Under the pieces are notes generated by a model. That model saw nothing but the letters and a program-made list of their open reading frames with translations. It was not told the origin of the DNA and made no database searches. DNA of 64,000 bases from Mycteria americana (taxonomy: Eukaryota > Chordata > Aves > Ciconiiformes > Ciconiidae): contig NC_134366.1 of NCBI RefSeq assembly GCF_035582795.1, positions 136,734,756 to 136,798,755 of the forward strand, read 5' to 3'. Shown here piece after piece: positions 36,986 to 46,702 of this stretch (position 1 is its first letter; each line of letters begins with the position of its first letter). Position numbers and translations under genes: made by a program.

Positions 36986-39224
36986 GTATGTCAAATGTGC
37001 TTTGCAACATGTCTAAAAATACTTGTGTGTCTGGCATGATTATTATGGTAAAACCTTCTAGGTTACCTGCACTGTAGACATTCATTGTTACAAATTTTTT
37101 TTGCACCATAAGCCTGAAAAGAATCAGAGATGATGCAATGTGAACCTATTGATTTCATCCCACAAGCAAACTGTGTGCTTCATCTAAAATGTTATAATCT
37201 AGCTGAATGAGAGGTCAGACTGTTAGGGTAAAATAACGCAGACTATGCTTGTGAAGTGCAGTCTTTGAATACTGCACCCAGTCCTTGTGTTAACAACTTA
37301 TCCTGAAGTATGTTGAAAAGTAAAGCCAATGCAGAAAAGTGCTATAATAACGATTCAAGAACTAGAGTAAGAGACATAAGGAGTTCCATCAGTTTATCTT
37401 ATCATAAAGAAGACAAATAATAGATTGTTTGGTTATAGTGTGTCATGTCTTTGAAGGGGAAAAATGCTAGGTGTGAGAAGGTTCTTCACTTTATGAAGGC
37501 AGGCATAACCAAAACCAGTGCTTGGAATCTGCAAAAAGCAATATGAGCTGAAAGAGAGGTACATGGTTTTAACAGTGAGTGTAACCAACCACTGAAACAT
37601 ACTGGCACAGGAAATGGTATGTTCTCTATTGAAAAAGAAGAGAGGACTTTAAGGTAAGTTTTACTCAAACACGAGTTATCAAAACGGTGAAAAGTATTTT
37701 ACTGTTGAAAACAAGACCTAGAAGTAAGACTAGAAGATTTTATGGGCCTTTTTGCTCTTAAATCTGTTCTGCTGCTATTAAAAAGAGAAAGAACTTTAAA
37801 TGTCATGAGTGAAATAGATGTTCTTGACATGGAAATATGCCAGACATGTACTTGCAGGTTTAATAAATATAGTAAAACTTTTATTACAGCATCATTCTGG
37901 GTGTTGTTGGTTGCACTGTATTACCAGTCAAACTTTAGCACAGCTTGCTTTTCCTATAAAATGCAAGAATATATTTGAAGTGAAAAAGAGGTTATGAAAT
38001 AGATCTACCTGCATCATTGTTTAGTCTGAATTTTGCTGGGACTCTGTCCTCTGTGTTTTTGAACAAATTGCATCTCTCCTGCTTTCTGTTCCTAAAGGCA
38101 TATAATCAATGGAGGTGGGAGAAGTAGTGAATGTTCAAACTCTTCACACAATGGAAAGAAAACTATTGACATCTCATGATTCTGTTGTCTTGCATAACTG
38201 TACCACTGGGGGATAAACTTACTACAGTATCAAATTCACTCATGACTTGCACCTTCTGTGTCCCTGTAGTATAGCCTGGCTGCAGAAACCATCTTCTGTA
38301 TCAAACCTCATGTTTTTCTGTTGCTTTTACATTTAAATTTATGAAAAGGAGGCCTTCGTTAATCCCCAAAGGAGAGAGTTGTCATGGAAGAATGTAGAAT
38401 GGAATTAACTATATTTAATGCTGAACATGAAGAAGGATGATTTACACAGTGATCTATGGTAAAACTGACAGTGGTGCTTTATCCATCTTTATTAGTAATT
38501 ACAGCAAAAAAAAGGCTGCTTCTGACTAAAGTGGAAATGTCAGAGGGATTCACTTTTAATGGAGTAGCTGTAAATATTTGCAAGATAAAATGATGAGTCA
38601 GTCTCATAGATTTGCTTTAATTATCTTTTAATTTATGCTAATCCAAAAATCTGCTGCTGAAGTGGTATTCTTTAGTACAAGGTATAAAACCAGCAATACC
38701 TGATTCTGAGTTTCCTGCCACTATTAATTAAGTCAGTATTAATCATACTACCACAGCCCAGGGCAAAATTTACTTTTTAATAAACATGACAGAGGTACCT
38801 CTCTGTGCTTTTATTTGGAGTTTAGCACAGTCTAATTTATCAAGGAGTAAAGCTAATAGGCTTCTAAGCAGCAGAATTTCAAAGGAGACCTGTTTATGTT
38901 CACTACCCTACAAAAAAATCTTTAGAAACTTTTTTGGCATAATAACTTAAATTGTACTTTGCCTTCTGCTTTCCAGTCTGACAGTGAAGGAATATGCAGA
39001 TGGATATGGTATTTCTTATATTTTCTTCAGAACTTTGAAAAGATCCAATCTGACAGACTAGTTACAAAAAAATAAGTACATCAACATCTCTGTGAGTGAG
39101 TACACATTGGAGATTTAGAATTTTGTGAGTAAATGAATGCAGTACCCTGAATACCATTTACTGACTGCCAAAAAAGAAGGCTAATCACTTACCTATGCTT
39201 ATGCCAATGCCCTGTGCTACTTCT
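36986..39224 (+). other. DNAJC5B: DNAJC5B intron, left of the tRNA array
   Basis: AT-rich intronic sequence following the donor at 36986. No second J-domain exon, which should encode the HPD loop, was seen. A frame at 37742-37978 has no recognisable domain. The tandem tRNA array begins abruptly near 39225 with a clear rise in GC content. Confidence 0.6.
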
Positions 39225-39318
39225 GATACAGCCCTGAATGCTCTCATCCACTGCGCACATGACGAGGTTGGGCCCCAGGCAAAGGGCACTATATCCAGGC
39301 AAGGGGAAAGAAAAAAGT

Positions 39319-39391
39319 TGGAGAATGAGGGCATTAATCCCGCTGCCTCTCACATGCGAAGCAAGCGCTCTACCACTTGAGCTAATTCCCC
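39319..39391 (-). tRNA. tRNA-Ala(CGC), edge copy, probably decaying
   Basis: Seventy-three bases with the same acceptor stem (GGGGAAT) and D arm as the other alanine copies, but the anticodon is CGC rather than AGC (A34C; bases 39358-39356). The T loop has C56T and G57A, which break the B box and the 19-56 tertiary pair, and base 64 is T so the C50-G64 pair is lost. A T6 run follows the gene. It is best read as a pseudogene or a poorly functional tRNA, although the cloverleaf outline remains. Confidence 0.7.
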
Positions 39392-39710
39392 AGCCCACGG
39401 CCTCTGCCTGAGGTCCCCTCCCCTCCCAGGCACCCACCCCTGACCCAGGATGCCCTGCACCCAAAGCCTGAGCCTCCCAACAGCCTCGCTCTCACACCCC
39501 CACCCACTCACCCACTCACCTTCCTGCTGGGGGTGACCCCTGACAACCTCGGTGCTCAGGACCACCATCCCCTGCCCAGGGTTCACCTGAAACTGCCTTG
39601 GCTGGTCTTCTCCCCACCTTAGGCAAGAGTTCAACGCTGGGCAGCCCTTGAAGGGGAGCCACCCGGGCAGGGCCAAAAGGCAGAGGTGCCGCAGGGTCTG
39701 GGCCAGAGCC

Positions 39711-39714
39711 AAAA
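39711..39714 (-). terminator. Pol III terminator after tRNA-Tyr (representative)
   Basis: AAAA on the plus strand is TTTT on the tRNA strand, close to the end of the gene (context GTGCCCTTTTGGC). The same run follows all 14 tRNA-Tyr genes. Confidence 0.8.
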
Positions 39715-39720
39715 GGGCAC

Positions 39721-39809
39721 TCCTTCGAGCCGGAGTTGAACCAGCGACCTAAGGATGGCCGTGCAAGGGAGCCTACAGTCCTCCGCTCTACCAGCTGAGC
39801 TATCGAAGG
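39721..39809 (-). tRNA. tRNA-Tyr(GTA) with 16-nt intron
   Basis: Decodes UAC/UAU. The 73-base mature part begins CCTTCGATAGCTCAG and folds into a complete cloverleaf: acceptor CCTTCGA/TCGAAGG, D stem GCTC/GAGC, anticodon stem GAGGA/TCCTT, T stem GCTGG/CCGGC, discriminator A. The anticodon GTA is followed by G37, then a 16-base intron (GCTCCCTTGCACGGCC), exactly at the canonical 37/38 position; all vertebrate tRNA-Tyr genes I know of carry such an intron. The internal A box and B box (GGTTCAACTCC) are intact. A TTTT Pol III terminator lies 8-11 bases past the 3' end. This is the reference copy; the other 13 look identical. Confidence 0.97.
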
Positions 39810-39996
39810 AATCATGGGATAGCATTGACACCTCCCGCCTCCATCACACGCTCATCCAACCATTCTGCTCTCACACCACTCCCGCATACCCGCATGACTC
39901 TCCTCAGCAGGAAGAAACACAGGCTTGCCTTACACCCGCATTGCCCACAACCTCTCAGGCCCACACCACCTGACCAGGGCAGACCCACCCGTGGTG

Positions 39997-40013
39997 GCTC
40001 GCTCCAAGCGAGC
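39997..40013. repeat. Perfect 7-bp inverted repeat in cassette X spacer
   Basis: GCTCGCT and AGCGAGC separated by CCA form a short stable hairpin on either strand. It recurs in every X cassette, for example at 43443-43459. No protein or RNA function is known to me for it. Confidence 0.7.
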
Positions 40014-40390
40014 GTCCAGAGCAGAACGTACAATCGTCATGGTGAGGAAGGGACAACTGCATGCCAGGAGGTCACTGCATAGGGCAGGGTGACGATCACG
40101 TCCAGTGAGTGCCAGGCAGGTCCAGACTGACAAGCCAGGGATGAAGTCAAGACAGAAGATCTGTCTGCACGTCAGCGTCTGTATCAAGGGTCACTGCGGC
40201 TGGACATCTCCGTGGCCGGGGCCATGGCTGAGCTAGAGACCAGGACTCCTAGCATGTAGCTCGGAAGGAGAGTGAAGGCCTAGGCAGGGCTGAACACACA
40301 TACAGCTCCTGGACCCATGGGTGGAGGTGGAGGCCCCACACGAGGCTGGTCAGGGCCAGTCAGGCCTATTAGGGCTCTCAGGGCCCGGAC

Positions 40391-40456
40391 GAGACGTAAG
40401 GGTAGCCATGCAAGGGAGCCTGCAGTCCTCTGCTCCACCAGCAGAGCTACTGATGG
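40391..40456 (-). pseudogene. Truncated tRNA-Tyr relic with GCA anticodon
   Basis: On the minus strand this aligns base for base with the tRNA-Tyr 5' half: CCATCAGTAGCTC against CCTTCGATAGCTC, then a D arm, the anticodon region ACTGCAG (GTA changed to GCA), a 16-base intron remnant differing at two positions, and the start of the 3' half. The T arm is largely deleted and the acceptor stem cannot close, so no tRNA can form. It is present once in each cassette X and so was amplified with the array. Confidence 0.85.
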
Positions 40457-40499
40457 ACTGGCAGGGCCCCCTCCCAGCTCTGCCTCCATGACAGAGCAG

Positions 40500-40885
40500 T
40501 CAAAGAAATCAGCTTGGATGAGACCTCAGGACATCTCTACTCAAACCTCCTCCAAGCAGCCTGAGCTTGGGGATCACAGCAGCTTGCTCAAAGCTTCATC
40601 CAGTCGGCTCGTGCCAGCCTCCAAGCATGGAGACTGCAGAGCACTCCGGGGCACCCTTCTTCTCCTGCCTGCCTGGCGTGAGGGGAGAACAAATTGAACC
40701 CGCCCTGCTTCAGTTGTGGGCCGTTGCTTCTCATGCCTCTGGCAATCACCACAGTAAAAGGCCTATACCTGTTGAATCAATAATCTCCTGACAGGCGTTG
40801 GAAAGCTGCTGCTTAGCTCCCCCAAAGCCCTCTCTTCTCCAGGCTCTGGACAAGCCCACATTCACTGACATCTCCTCACGGGGCA
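40500..40885 (-). mobile_element. Old CR1 fragment in cassette X
   Basis: Reverse-orientation CR1 coding sequence, recognised by 'cagcttggatgagacctcag', 'ctcaaagcttcatccag', 'catggagactgcagagc', 'ttctccaggctctggacaag' and similar family words with many differences. It was inserted before the amplification, because each X copy has it at the same offset (from about 43946, 47393, 50840, 54287, 57734, 59945 and 61816). Edges are approximate. Confidence 0.7.
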
Positions 40886-41182
40886 AATGCGCCTGCTCCC
40901 AACCGTCACGGTGGCCTTGTTCCGAGGTCACTGCACTTGGTCAACGTCTGTCTTCTACACAGAGGCCCGAAGCCGGCCGTGTTCTTCGAGATGCCATCAG
41001 TCAAGCGCTGAGTAAAGGTGCTGAGTAAAATCCCATCCCTCGATCCAGGGCCCGGGCTGCCCTTGGTGCAGCCCTGGATGCTGTCCTTTTCTGTGCGGCC
41101 CAGGTGCACCGCGAGCTCCCCACAGCCCCCAGAGAACAGAGGGCCCCAGGCAGAGGGCCCTGTGTCCCGGCAAGGGGAGTGA

Positions 41183-41186
41183 AAAG
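41183..41186 (-). terminator. Pol III terminator after tRNA-Ala (representative)
   Basis: The tRNA strand reads CCAATGCTTTTCAC, so a T4 run starts a few bases past the gene. It is conserved in every AGC copy. The edge copy at 39319 has a T6 run instead. Confidence 0.8.
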
Positions 41187-41189
41187 CAT

Positions 41190-41262
41190 TGGAGAATGCG
41201 GGCATCGATCCTGCTGCCTCTCGCATGCTAAGCGAGCGCTCTACCACTTGAGCTAATTCCCC
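41190..41262 (-). tRNA. tRNA-Ala(AGC), cassette X, T-stem intermediate
   Basis: Decodes GCU (and GCC after A34 deamination). The 73 bases begin GGGGAATTAGCTCAAG, with anticodon AGC, acceptor GGGGAAT/ATTCTCC and discriminator A. The T stem has A51 (base 41212) opposite C63 (base 41200), an A-C mismatch. Other X copies have A-T here and Y copies G-C. A TTTT terminator lies about 5 bases past the 3' end. Confidence 0.93.
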
Positions 41263-41591
41263 AGCCCACGGCCTCTGCCTGAGGTCCCCTCCCCTCCCAG
41301 GCACCCACCCCTGACCCAGGATGCCCTGCACCCAAAGCCTGAGCCTCCCAACAGCCTCGCTCTCACACCCCCACCCACTCACCCACTCACCTTCCTGCTG
41401 GGGGCGACCCCTGACAACCTCGGTGCTCAGGACCACCATCCCCTGCCCAGGGTTCACCTGAAACTGCCTTGGCTGGTCTTCTCCCCACCTTAGGCAAGAG
41501 TTCAACGCTGGGCAGCCCTTGAAGGGGAGCCACCCGGGCAGGGCCAAAAGGCAGAGGTGCCGCAGGGTCTGGGCCAGAGCCAAAAGGGCAC

Positions 41592-41680
41592 TCCTTCGAG
41601 CCGGAGTTGAACCAGCGACCTAAGGATGGCCGTGCAAGGGAGCCTACAGTCCTCCGCTCTACCAGCTGAGCTATCGAAGG
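41592..41680 (-). tRNA. tRNA-Tyr(GTA) with 16-nt intron, cassette Y
   Basis: Same 89-base gene as at 39721. It opens cassette Y and has the Y-type 5' flank (GGGGCCCTGCCCC on the plus strand just right of the gene). Confidence 0.96.
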
Positions 41681-41879
41681 AATCATGGGGCCCTGCCCCT
41701 TACCTCGCCCATCACACACTCATCCGACACTTCTCCACGCAAAGCGCAGAATGACGCCTCTACTCCAACACCATGCTTCAAACAGCCCCAGCTCCAACAT
41801 CACACCACCTTGCTCAACCCTTTAGCCCATCAAATCATGCAGACCCCCAAACAGAAGAACTCCACAGGCTCCCTGGACG

Positions 41880-42330
41880 TCATCTTCTACAGCTGCACTC
41901 TCCTCAGGGCCAAAAAAAGCTTACCCGTATCCACCTGCATTCATCTTGATCCAATTTCACTGTGCTGTCTTTTGCCCTCTGCTCAAGCACCAGACAAAAG
42001 GACAGCATTTCCTCTGCTCATTGACCGCCTCCTAAGTGCTGGAAGGTCCTGCGTAAGGCCTCTGAACTTCGCTTTCTCCAGGCTGAACATGCTCAGTGTC
42101 CTCAGCCCATCCTCACACAGAAACCCCTCCATTCCCTGAGCTTCGTGGTGGCCCTCCACTGAAGCGCCTCCACTTCATTCATGTCTCTCCTGTACAGGGG
42201 AGCTCACAGCTGGACACAGGACTTGAGATGACATTTGACGTCTGTCAAGCAAAGAGGGAGAAAAGAAGGTCCCCTGTTAAACTGCCCACGCTGCTCTTGT
42301 AACAACCCCAGGATGTTGTCCTACCCTTTG
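41880..42330 (-). mobile_element. Old CR1 fragment in cassette Y
   Basis: Reverse-orientation CR1 sequence, with cues 'cctcctaagtgctggaagg', 'tttctccaggctgaaca', 'ctcagcccatcctcacacag' and 'ggggagctcacagctggaca'. It is a different piece from the one in cassette X. Repeated in each Y at the same offset (from about 45326, 48773, 52220, 55667 and 63196). Boundaries are approximate. Confidence 0.75.
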
Positions 42331-42424
42331 CTGTCTGGGTGCACTGCGAGCTCCCCACAGCCCCCCAAAGGACACGGGCCCCAGGCAAAGGGCCCTGTGT
42401 CCCGGCAAGGGGAGTGAAAAGCAT

Positions 42425-42497
42425 TGGAGAATGCGGGCATCGATCCCGCTGCCTCTCACATGCTAAGCGAGCGCTCTACCACTTGAGCTAATTCCCC
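42425..42497 (-). tRNA. tRNA-Ala(AGC), cassette Y
   Basis: Reference Y-type alanine gene. It differs from the X type by a G51-C63 T-stem pair (T stem GCGGG/CCCGC) and by T40, giving a G30-T40 wobble in the anticodon stem. The B-box region reads GGATCGATGCC, as in the known vertebrate GGGGAATTAGC alanine tRNA family. TTTT follows the 3' end. Confidence 0.95.
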
Positions 42498-42649
42498 AGC
42501 CCACGGCCTCTGCCTGAGGTCCCCTCCCCTCCCAGGCACCCACCCCTGACCCAGGATGCCCTGCACCCAAAGCCTGCGCCTCCCATCGGCCTCGCTCTCA
42601 CACCCCCACCCACTCACCCACTCACTTTCCTGCTGGAGGCGACCCCTCT

Positions 42650-43130
42650 GACAAAACCAGAACTCAGGGTCAAGTCACTTGGGAGCCTGCGTGCAGCCCC
42701 ACCACCACGCGCATTTGGCTGTCGGAGCTCAGAAACAACTTGGAGCGTGTGCAAATGGTGGCCTTGCATGAAAATGCTACGAGAAGCCTGAGCAGGGGCC
42801 CGGCCCTCCTTGGCACGGGAGATGCTTTGAAGCTGAGCCTCTTGCCCTCGGTACCTTCCTGAGAACCGCTGGATCTGGCTTGCAGCTCTGCCTGTGCCTG
42901 CCCACGTTCCTCATTGATGCTGAGCCTGGCCATGACCCTTGGACTCAAGTAGCCTGCCTGAACTCCCACCGGCTTGAGCGGGGCCGTGGAGCTGCCTGTG
43001 CACCGCACGACTGCGACTGAAGCTTGTGCAGCCTTCCCAATTGGTCCCGAGCAGCCTTTTTGGCCTCAACCGCTCCCATCGGACCTCACAAGTGCCTCCT
43101 CAGCGTGACCTTTCCTGCTTAAGAGACAAA
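42650..43130. other. Cassette Y spacer, unrecognised
   Basis: About 480 bp between the tRNA-Ala flank and the next tRNA-Tyr, present only in cassette Y. The minus strand has a 112-codon frame (42670-43008), repeated unchanged in each Y. It has no domain I recognise, and array homogenisation alone would keep it intact. It could be an old unnamed transposon remnant. Confidence 0.4.
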
Positions 43131-43166
43131 GGTGCCGCAGGGTCTGGGCCAGAGCCAAAAGGGCAC

Positions 43167-43255
43167 TCCTTCGAGCCGGAGTTGAACCAGCGACCTAAGG
43201 ATGGCCGTGCAAGGGAGCCTACAGTCCTCCGCTCTACCAGCTGAGCTATCGAAGG
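43167..43255 (-). tRNA. tRNA-Tyr(GTA) with 16-nt intron, cassette X
   Basis: Identical to the reference gene. Y-type left flank (GACAAAGGTGCCGC) and X-type right flank (GGGATAGCATTGAC). Confidence 0.96.
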
Positions 43256-43836
43256 AATCATGGGATAGCATTGACACCTCCCGCCTCCATCACACGCTCA
43301 TCCAACCATTCTGCTCTCACACCACTCCCGCATACCCGCATGACTCTCCTCAGCAGGAAGAAACACAGGCTTGCCTTACACCCGCATTGCCCACAACCTC
43401 TCAGGCCCACACCACCTGACCAGGGCAGACCCACCCGTGGTGGCTCGCTCCAAGCGAGCGTCCAGAGCAGAACGTACAATCGTCATGGTGAGGAAGGGAC
43501 AACTGCATGCCAGGAGGTCACTGCATAGGGCAGGGTGACGATCACGTCCAGTGAGTGCCAGGCAGGTCCAGACTGACAAGCCAGGGATGAAGTCAAGACA
43601 GAAGATCTGTCTGCACGTCAGCGTCTGTATCAAGGGTCACTGCGGCTGGACATCTCCGTGGCCGGGGCCATGGCTGAGCTAGAGACCAGGACTCCTAGCA
43701 TGTAGCTCGGAAGGAGAGTGAAGGCCTAGGCAGGGCTGAACACACATACAGCTCCTGGACCCATGGGTGGAGGTGGAGGCCCCACACGAGGCTGGTCAGG
43801 GCCAGTCAGGCCTATTAGGGCTCTCAGGGCCCGGAC

Positions 43837-43902
43837 GAGACGTAAGGGTAGCCATGCAAGGGAGCCTGCAGTCCTCTGCTCCACCAGCAGAGCTACTGAT
43901 GG
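43837..43902 (-). pseudogene. tRNA-Tyr relic (GCA), unit 2
   Basis: Same truncated relic as at 40391-40456; no T arm. Confidence 0.83.
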
Positions 43903-44635
43903 ACTGGCAGGGCCCCCTCCCAGCTCTGCCTCCATGACAGAGCAGTCAAAGAAATCAGCTTGGATGAGACCTCAGGACATCTCTACTCAAACCTCCTCCA
44001 AGCAGCCTGAGCTTGGGGATCACAGCAGCTTGCTCAAAGCTTCATCCAGTCGGCTCGTGCCAGCCTCCAAGCATGGAGACTGCAGAGCACTCCGGGGCAC
44101 CCTTCTTCTCCTGCCTGCCTGGCGTGAGGGGAGAACAAATTGAACCCGCCCTGCTTCAGTTGTGGGCCGTTGCTTCTCATGCCTCTGGCAATCACCACAG
44201 TAAAAGGCCTATACCTGTTGAATCAATAATCTCCTGACAGGCGTTGGAAAGCTGCTGCTTAGCTCCCCCAAAGCCCTCTCTTCTCCAGGCTCTGGACAAG
44301 CCCACATTCACTGACATCTCCTCACGGGGCAAATGCGCCTGCTCCCAACCGTCACGGTGGCCTTGTTCCGAGGTCACTGCACTTGGTCAACGTCTGTCTT
44401 CTACACAGAGGCCCGAAGCCGGCCGTGTTCTTCGAGATGCCATCAGTCAAGCGCTGAGTAAAGGTGCTGAGTAAAATCCCATCCCTCGATCCAGGGCCCG
44501 GGCTGCCCTTGGTGCAGCCCTGGATGCTGTCCTTTTCTGTGCGGCCCAGGTGCACCGCGAGCTCCCCACAGCCCCCAGAGAACAGAGGGCCCCAGGCAGA
44601 GGGCCCTGTGTCCCGGCAAGGGGAGTGAAAAGCAT

Positions 44636-44708
44636 TGGAGAATGCAGGCATCGATCCTGCTGCCTCTCGCATGCTAAGCGAGCGCTCTACCACTTGAGCT
44701 AATTCCCC
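44636..44708 (-). tRNA. tRNA-Ala(AGC), cassette X
   Basis: X-type gene with T stem GCAGG/CCTGC, fully paired (A51-T63), and C40 pairing with G30. Confidence 0.95.
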
Positions 44709-45037
44709 AGCCCACGGCCTCTGCCTGAGGTCCCCTCCCCTCCCAGGCCCCCACCCCTGACCCAGGATGCCCTGCACCCAAAGCCTGAGCCTCCCAACAG
44801 CCTCGCTCTCACACCCCCACCCACTCACCCACTCACCTTCCTGCTGGGGGCGACCCCTGACAACCTCGGTGCTCAGGACCACCATCCCCTGCCCAGGGTT
44901 CACCTGAAACTGCCTTGGCTGGTCTTCTCCCCACCTTAGGCAAGAGTTCAACGCTGGGCAGCCCTTGAAGGGGAGCCACCCGGGCAGGGCCAAAAGGCAG
45001 AGGTGCCGCAGGGTCTGGGCCAGAGCCAAAAGGGCAC

Positions 45038-45126
45038 TCCTTCGAGCCGGAGTTGAACCAGCGACCTAAGGATGGCCGTGCAAGGGAGCCTACAGTCCTC
45101 CGCTCTACCAGCTGAGCTATCGAAGG
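45038..45126 (-). tRNA. tRNA-Tyr(GTA) with 16-nt intron, cassette Y
   Basis: Identical to the reference gene, with Y-type right flank. Confidence 0.96.
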
Positions 45127-45871
45127 AATCATGGGGCCCTGCCCCTTACCTCGCCCATCACACACTCATCCGACACTTCTCCACGCAAAGCGCAGAATGA
45201 CGCCTCTACTCCAACACCACGCTTCAAACAGCCCCAGCTCCAACATCACACCACCTTGCTCAACCCTTTAGCCCATCAAATCATGCAGACCCCCAAACAG
45301 AAGAACTCCAACAGGCTCCCTGGACGTCATCTTCTACAGCTGCACTCTCCTCAGGGCCAAAAAAAGCTTACCCGTATCCACCTGCATTCATCTTGATCCA
45401 ATTTCACTGTGCTGTCTTTTGCCCTCTGCTCAAGCACCAGACAAAAGGACAGCATTTCCTCTGCTCACTGACCGCCTCCTAAGTGCTGGAAGGTCCTGCG
45501 TAAGGCCTCTGAACTTCGCTTTCTCCAGGCTGAACATGCTCAGTGTCCTCAGCCCATCCTCACACAGAAACCCCTCCATTCCCTGAGCTTCGTGGTGGCC
45601 CTCCACTGAAGCGCCTCCACTTCATTCATGTCTCTCCTGTACAGGGGAGCTCACAGCTGGACACAGGACTTGAGATGACATTTGACGTCTGTCAAGCAAA
45701 GAGGGAGAAAAGAAGGTCCCCTGTTAAACTGCCCACGCTGCTCTTGTAACAACCCCAGGATGTTGTCCTACCCTTTGCTGTCTGGGTGCACTGCGAGCTC
45801 CCCACAGCCCCCCAAAGGACACGGGCCCCAGGCAAAGGGCCCTGTGTCCCGGCAAGGGGAGTGAAAAGCAT

Positions 45872-45944
45872 TGGAGAATGCGGGCATCGATCCCGCTGCC
45901 TCTCACATGCTAAGCGAGCGCTCTACCACTTGAGCTAATTCCCC
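45872..45944 (-). tRNA. tRNA-Ala(AGC), cassette Y
   Basis: Y-type gene (G51-C63, T40), as at 42425. Confidence 0.95.
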
Positions 45945-46613
45945 AGCCCACGGCCTCTGCCTGAGGTCCCCTCCCCTCCCAGGCACCCACCCCTGACCCA
46001 GGATGCCCTGCACCCAAAGCCTGCGCCTCCCATCGGCCTCGCTCTCACACCCCCACCCACTCACCCACTCACTTTCCTGCTGGAGGCGACCCCTCTGACA
46101 AAACCAGAACTCAGGGTCAAGTCACTTGGGAGCCTGCGTGCAGCCCCACCACCACGCGCATTTGGCTGTCGGAGCTCAGAAACAACTTGGAGCGTGTGCA
46201 AATGGTGGCCTTGCATGAAAATGCTACGAGAAGCCTGAGCAGGGGCCCGGCCCTCCTTGGCACGGGAGATGCTTTGAAGCTGAGCCTCTTGCCCTCGGTA
46301 CCTTCCTGAGAACCGCTGGATCTGGCTTGCAGCTCTGCCTGTGCCTGCCCACGTTCCTCATTGATGCTGAGCCTGGCCATGACCCTTGGACTCAAGTAGC
46401 CTGCCTGAACTCCCACCGGCTTGAGCGGGGCCGTGGAGCTGCCTGTGCACCGCACGACTGCGACTGAAGCTTGTGCAGCCTTCCCAATTGGTCCCGAGCA
46501 GCCTTTTTGGCCTCAACCGCTCCCATCGGACCTCACAAGTGCCTCCTCAGCGTGACCTTTCCTGCTTAAGAGACAAAGGTGCCGCAGGGTCTGGGCCAGA
46601 GCCAAAAGGGCAC

Positions 46614-46702
46614 TCCTTCGAGCCGGAGTTGAACCAGCGACCTAAGGATGGCCGTGCAAGGGAGCCTACAGTCCTCCGCTCTACCAGCTGAGCTATCGAA
46701 GG
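46614..46702 (-). tRNA. tRNA-Tyr(GTA) with 16-nt intron, cassette X
   Basis: Identical to the reference gene, intron included. Confidence 0.96.

Larger units (their letters stand above)
39225..39720. repeat. Left-edge partial unit (end of a cassette X)
   Basis: Homology to the array starts at about 'acagccctgaatgctctc' and is visibly more diverged than in later units until after the tRNA-Ala. It then becomes close to X-type flank (the 'ctgacaacctcggtgctcagg' block). As expected for an array edge, it is less homogenised. Confidence 0.8.
39721..43166. repeat. Array unit 1 (X+Y, 3446 bp)
   Basis: Full dimeric unit, one base shorter than the others because of a missing A near 41871 in the Y spacer. 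It differs from later units at several sites, including the X tRNA-Ala T stem, consistent with lying near the array edge. Confidence 0.95.
43167..46613. repeat. Array unit 2 (X+Y, 3447 bp)
   Basis: Full dimeric unit. From here on the X tRNA-Ala has the A51-T63 T stem, and its right-hand flank reads 'aggcccccacc' where unit 1 has 'aggcacccacc'. Confidence 0.96.

Noticed and set aside
38980-39060. Second DNAJC5B exon
   Set aside because: A short open stretch near the array was checked for an HPD motif and J-domain helix III words; none are present.
40391-40456. Functional tRNA-Cys(GCA)
   Set aside because: The GCA anticodon sits in a tRNA-Tyr body with a tyrosine-type intron, but the T arm and acceptor pairing are missing, so it is a relic.
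40906-41583. 225-codon minus-strand frame repeated in most array units
   Set aside because: It runs straight through a tRNA-Ala gene and its flanks. It stays open only because the units are homogenised, and it has no domain. The hybrid unit 6 breaks it without other consequence.
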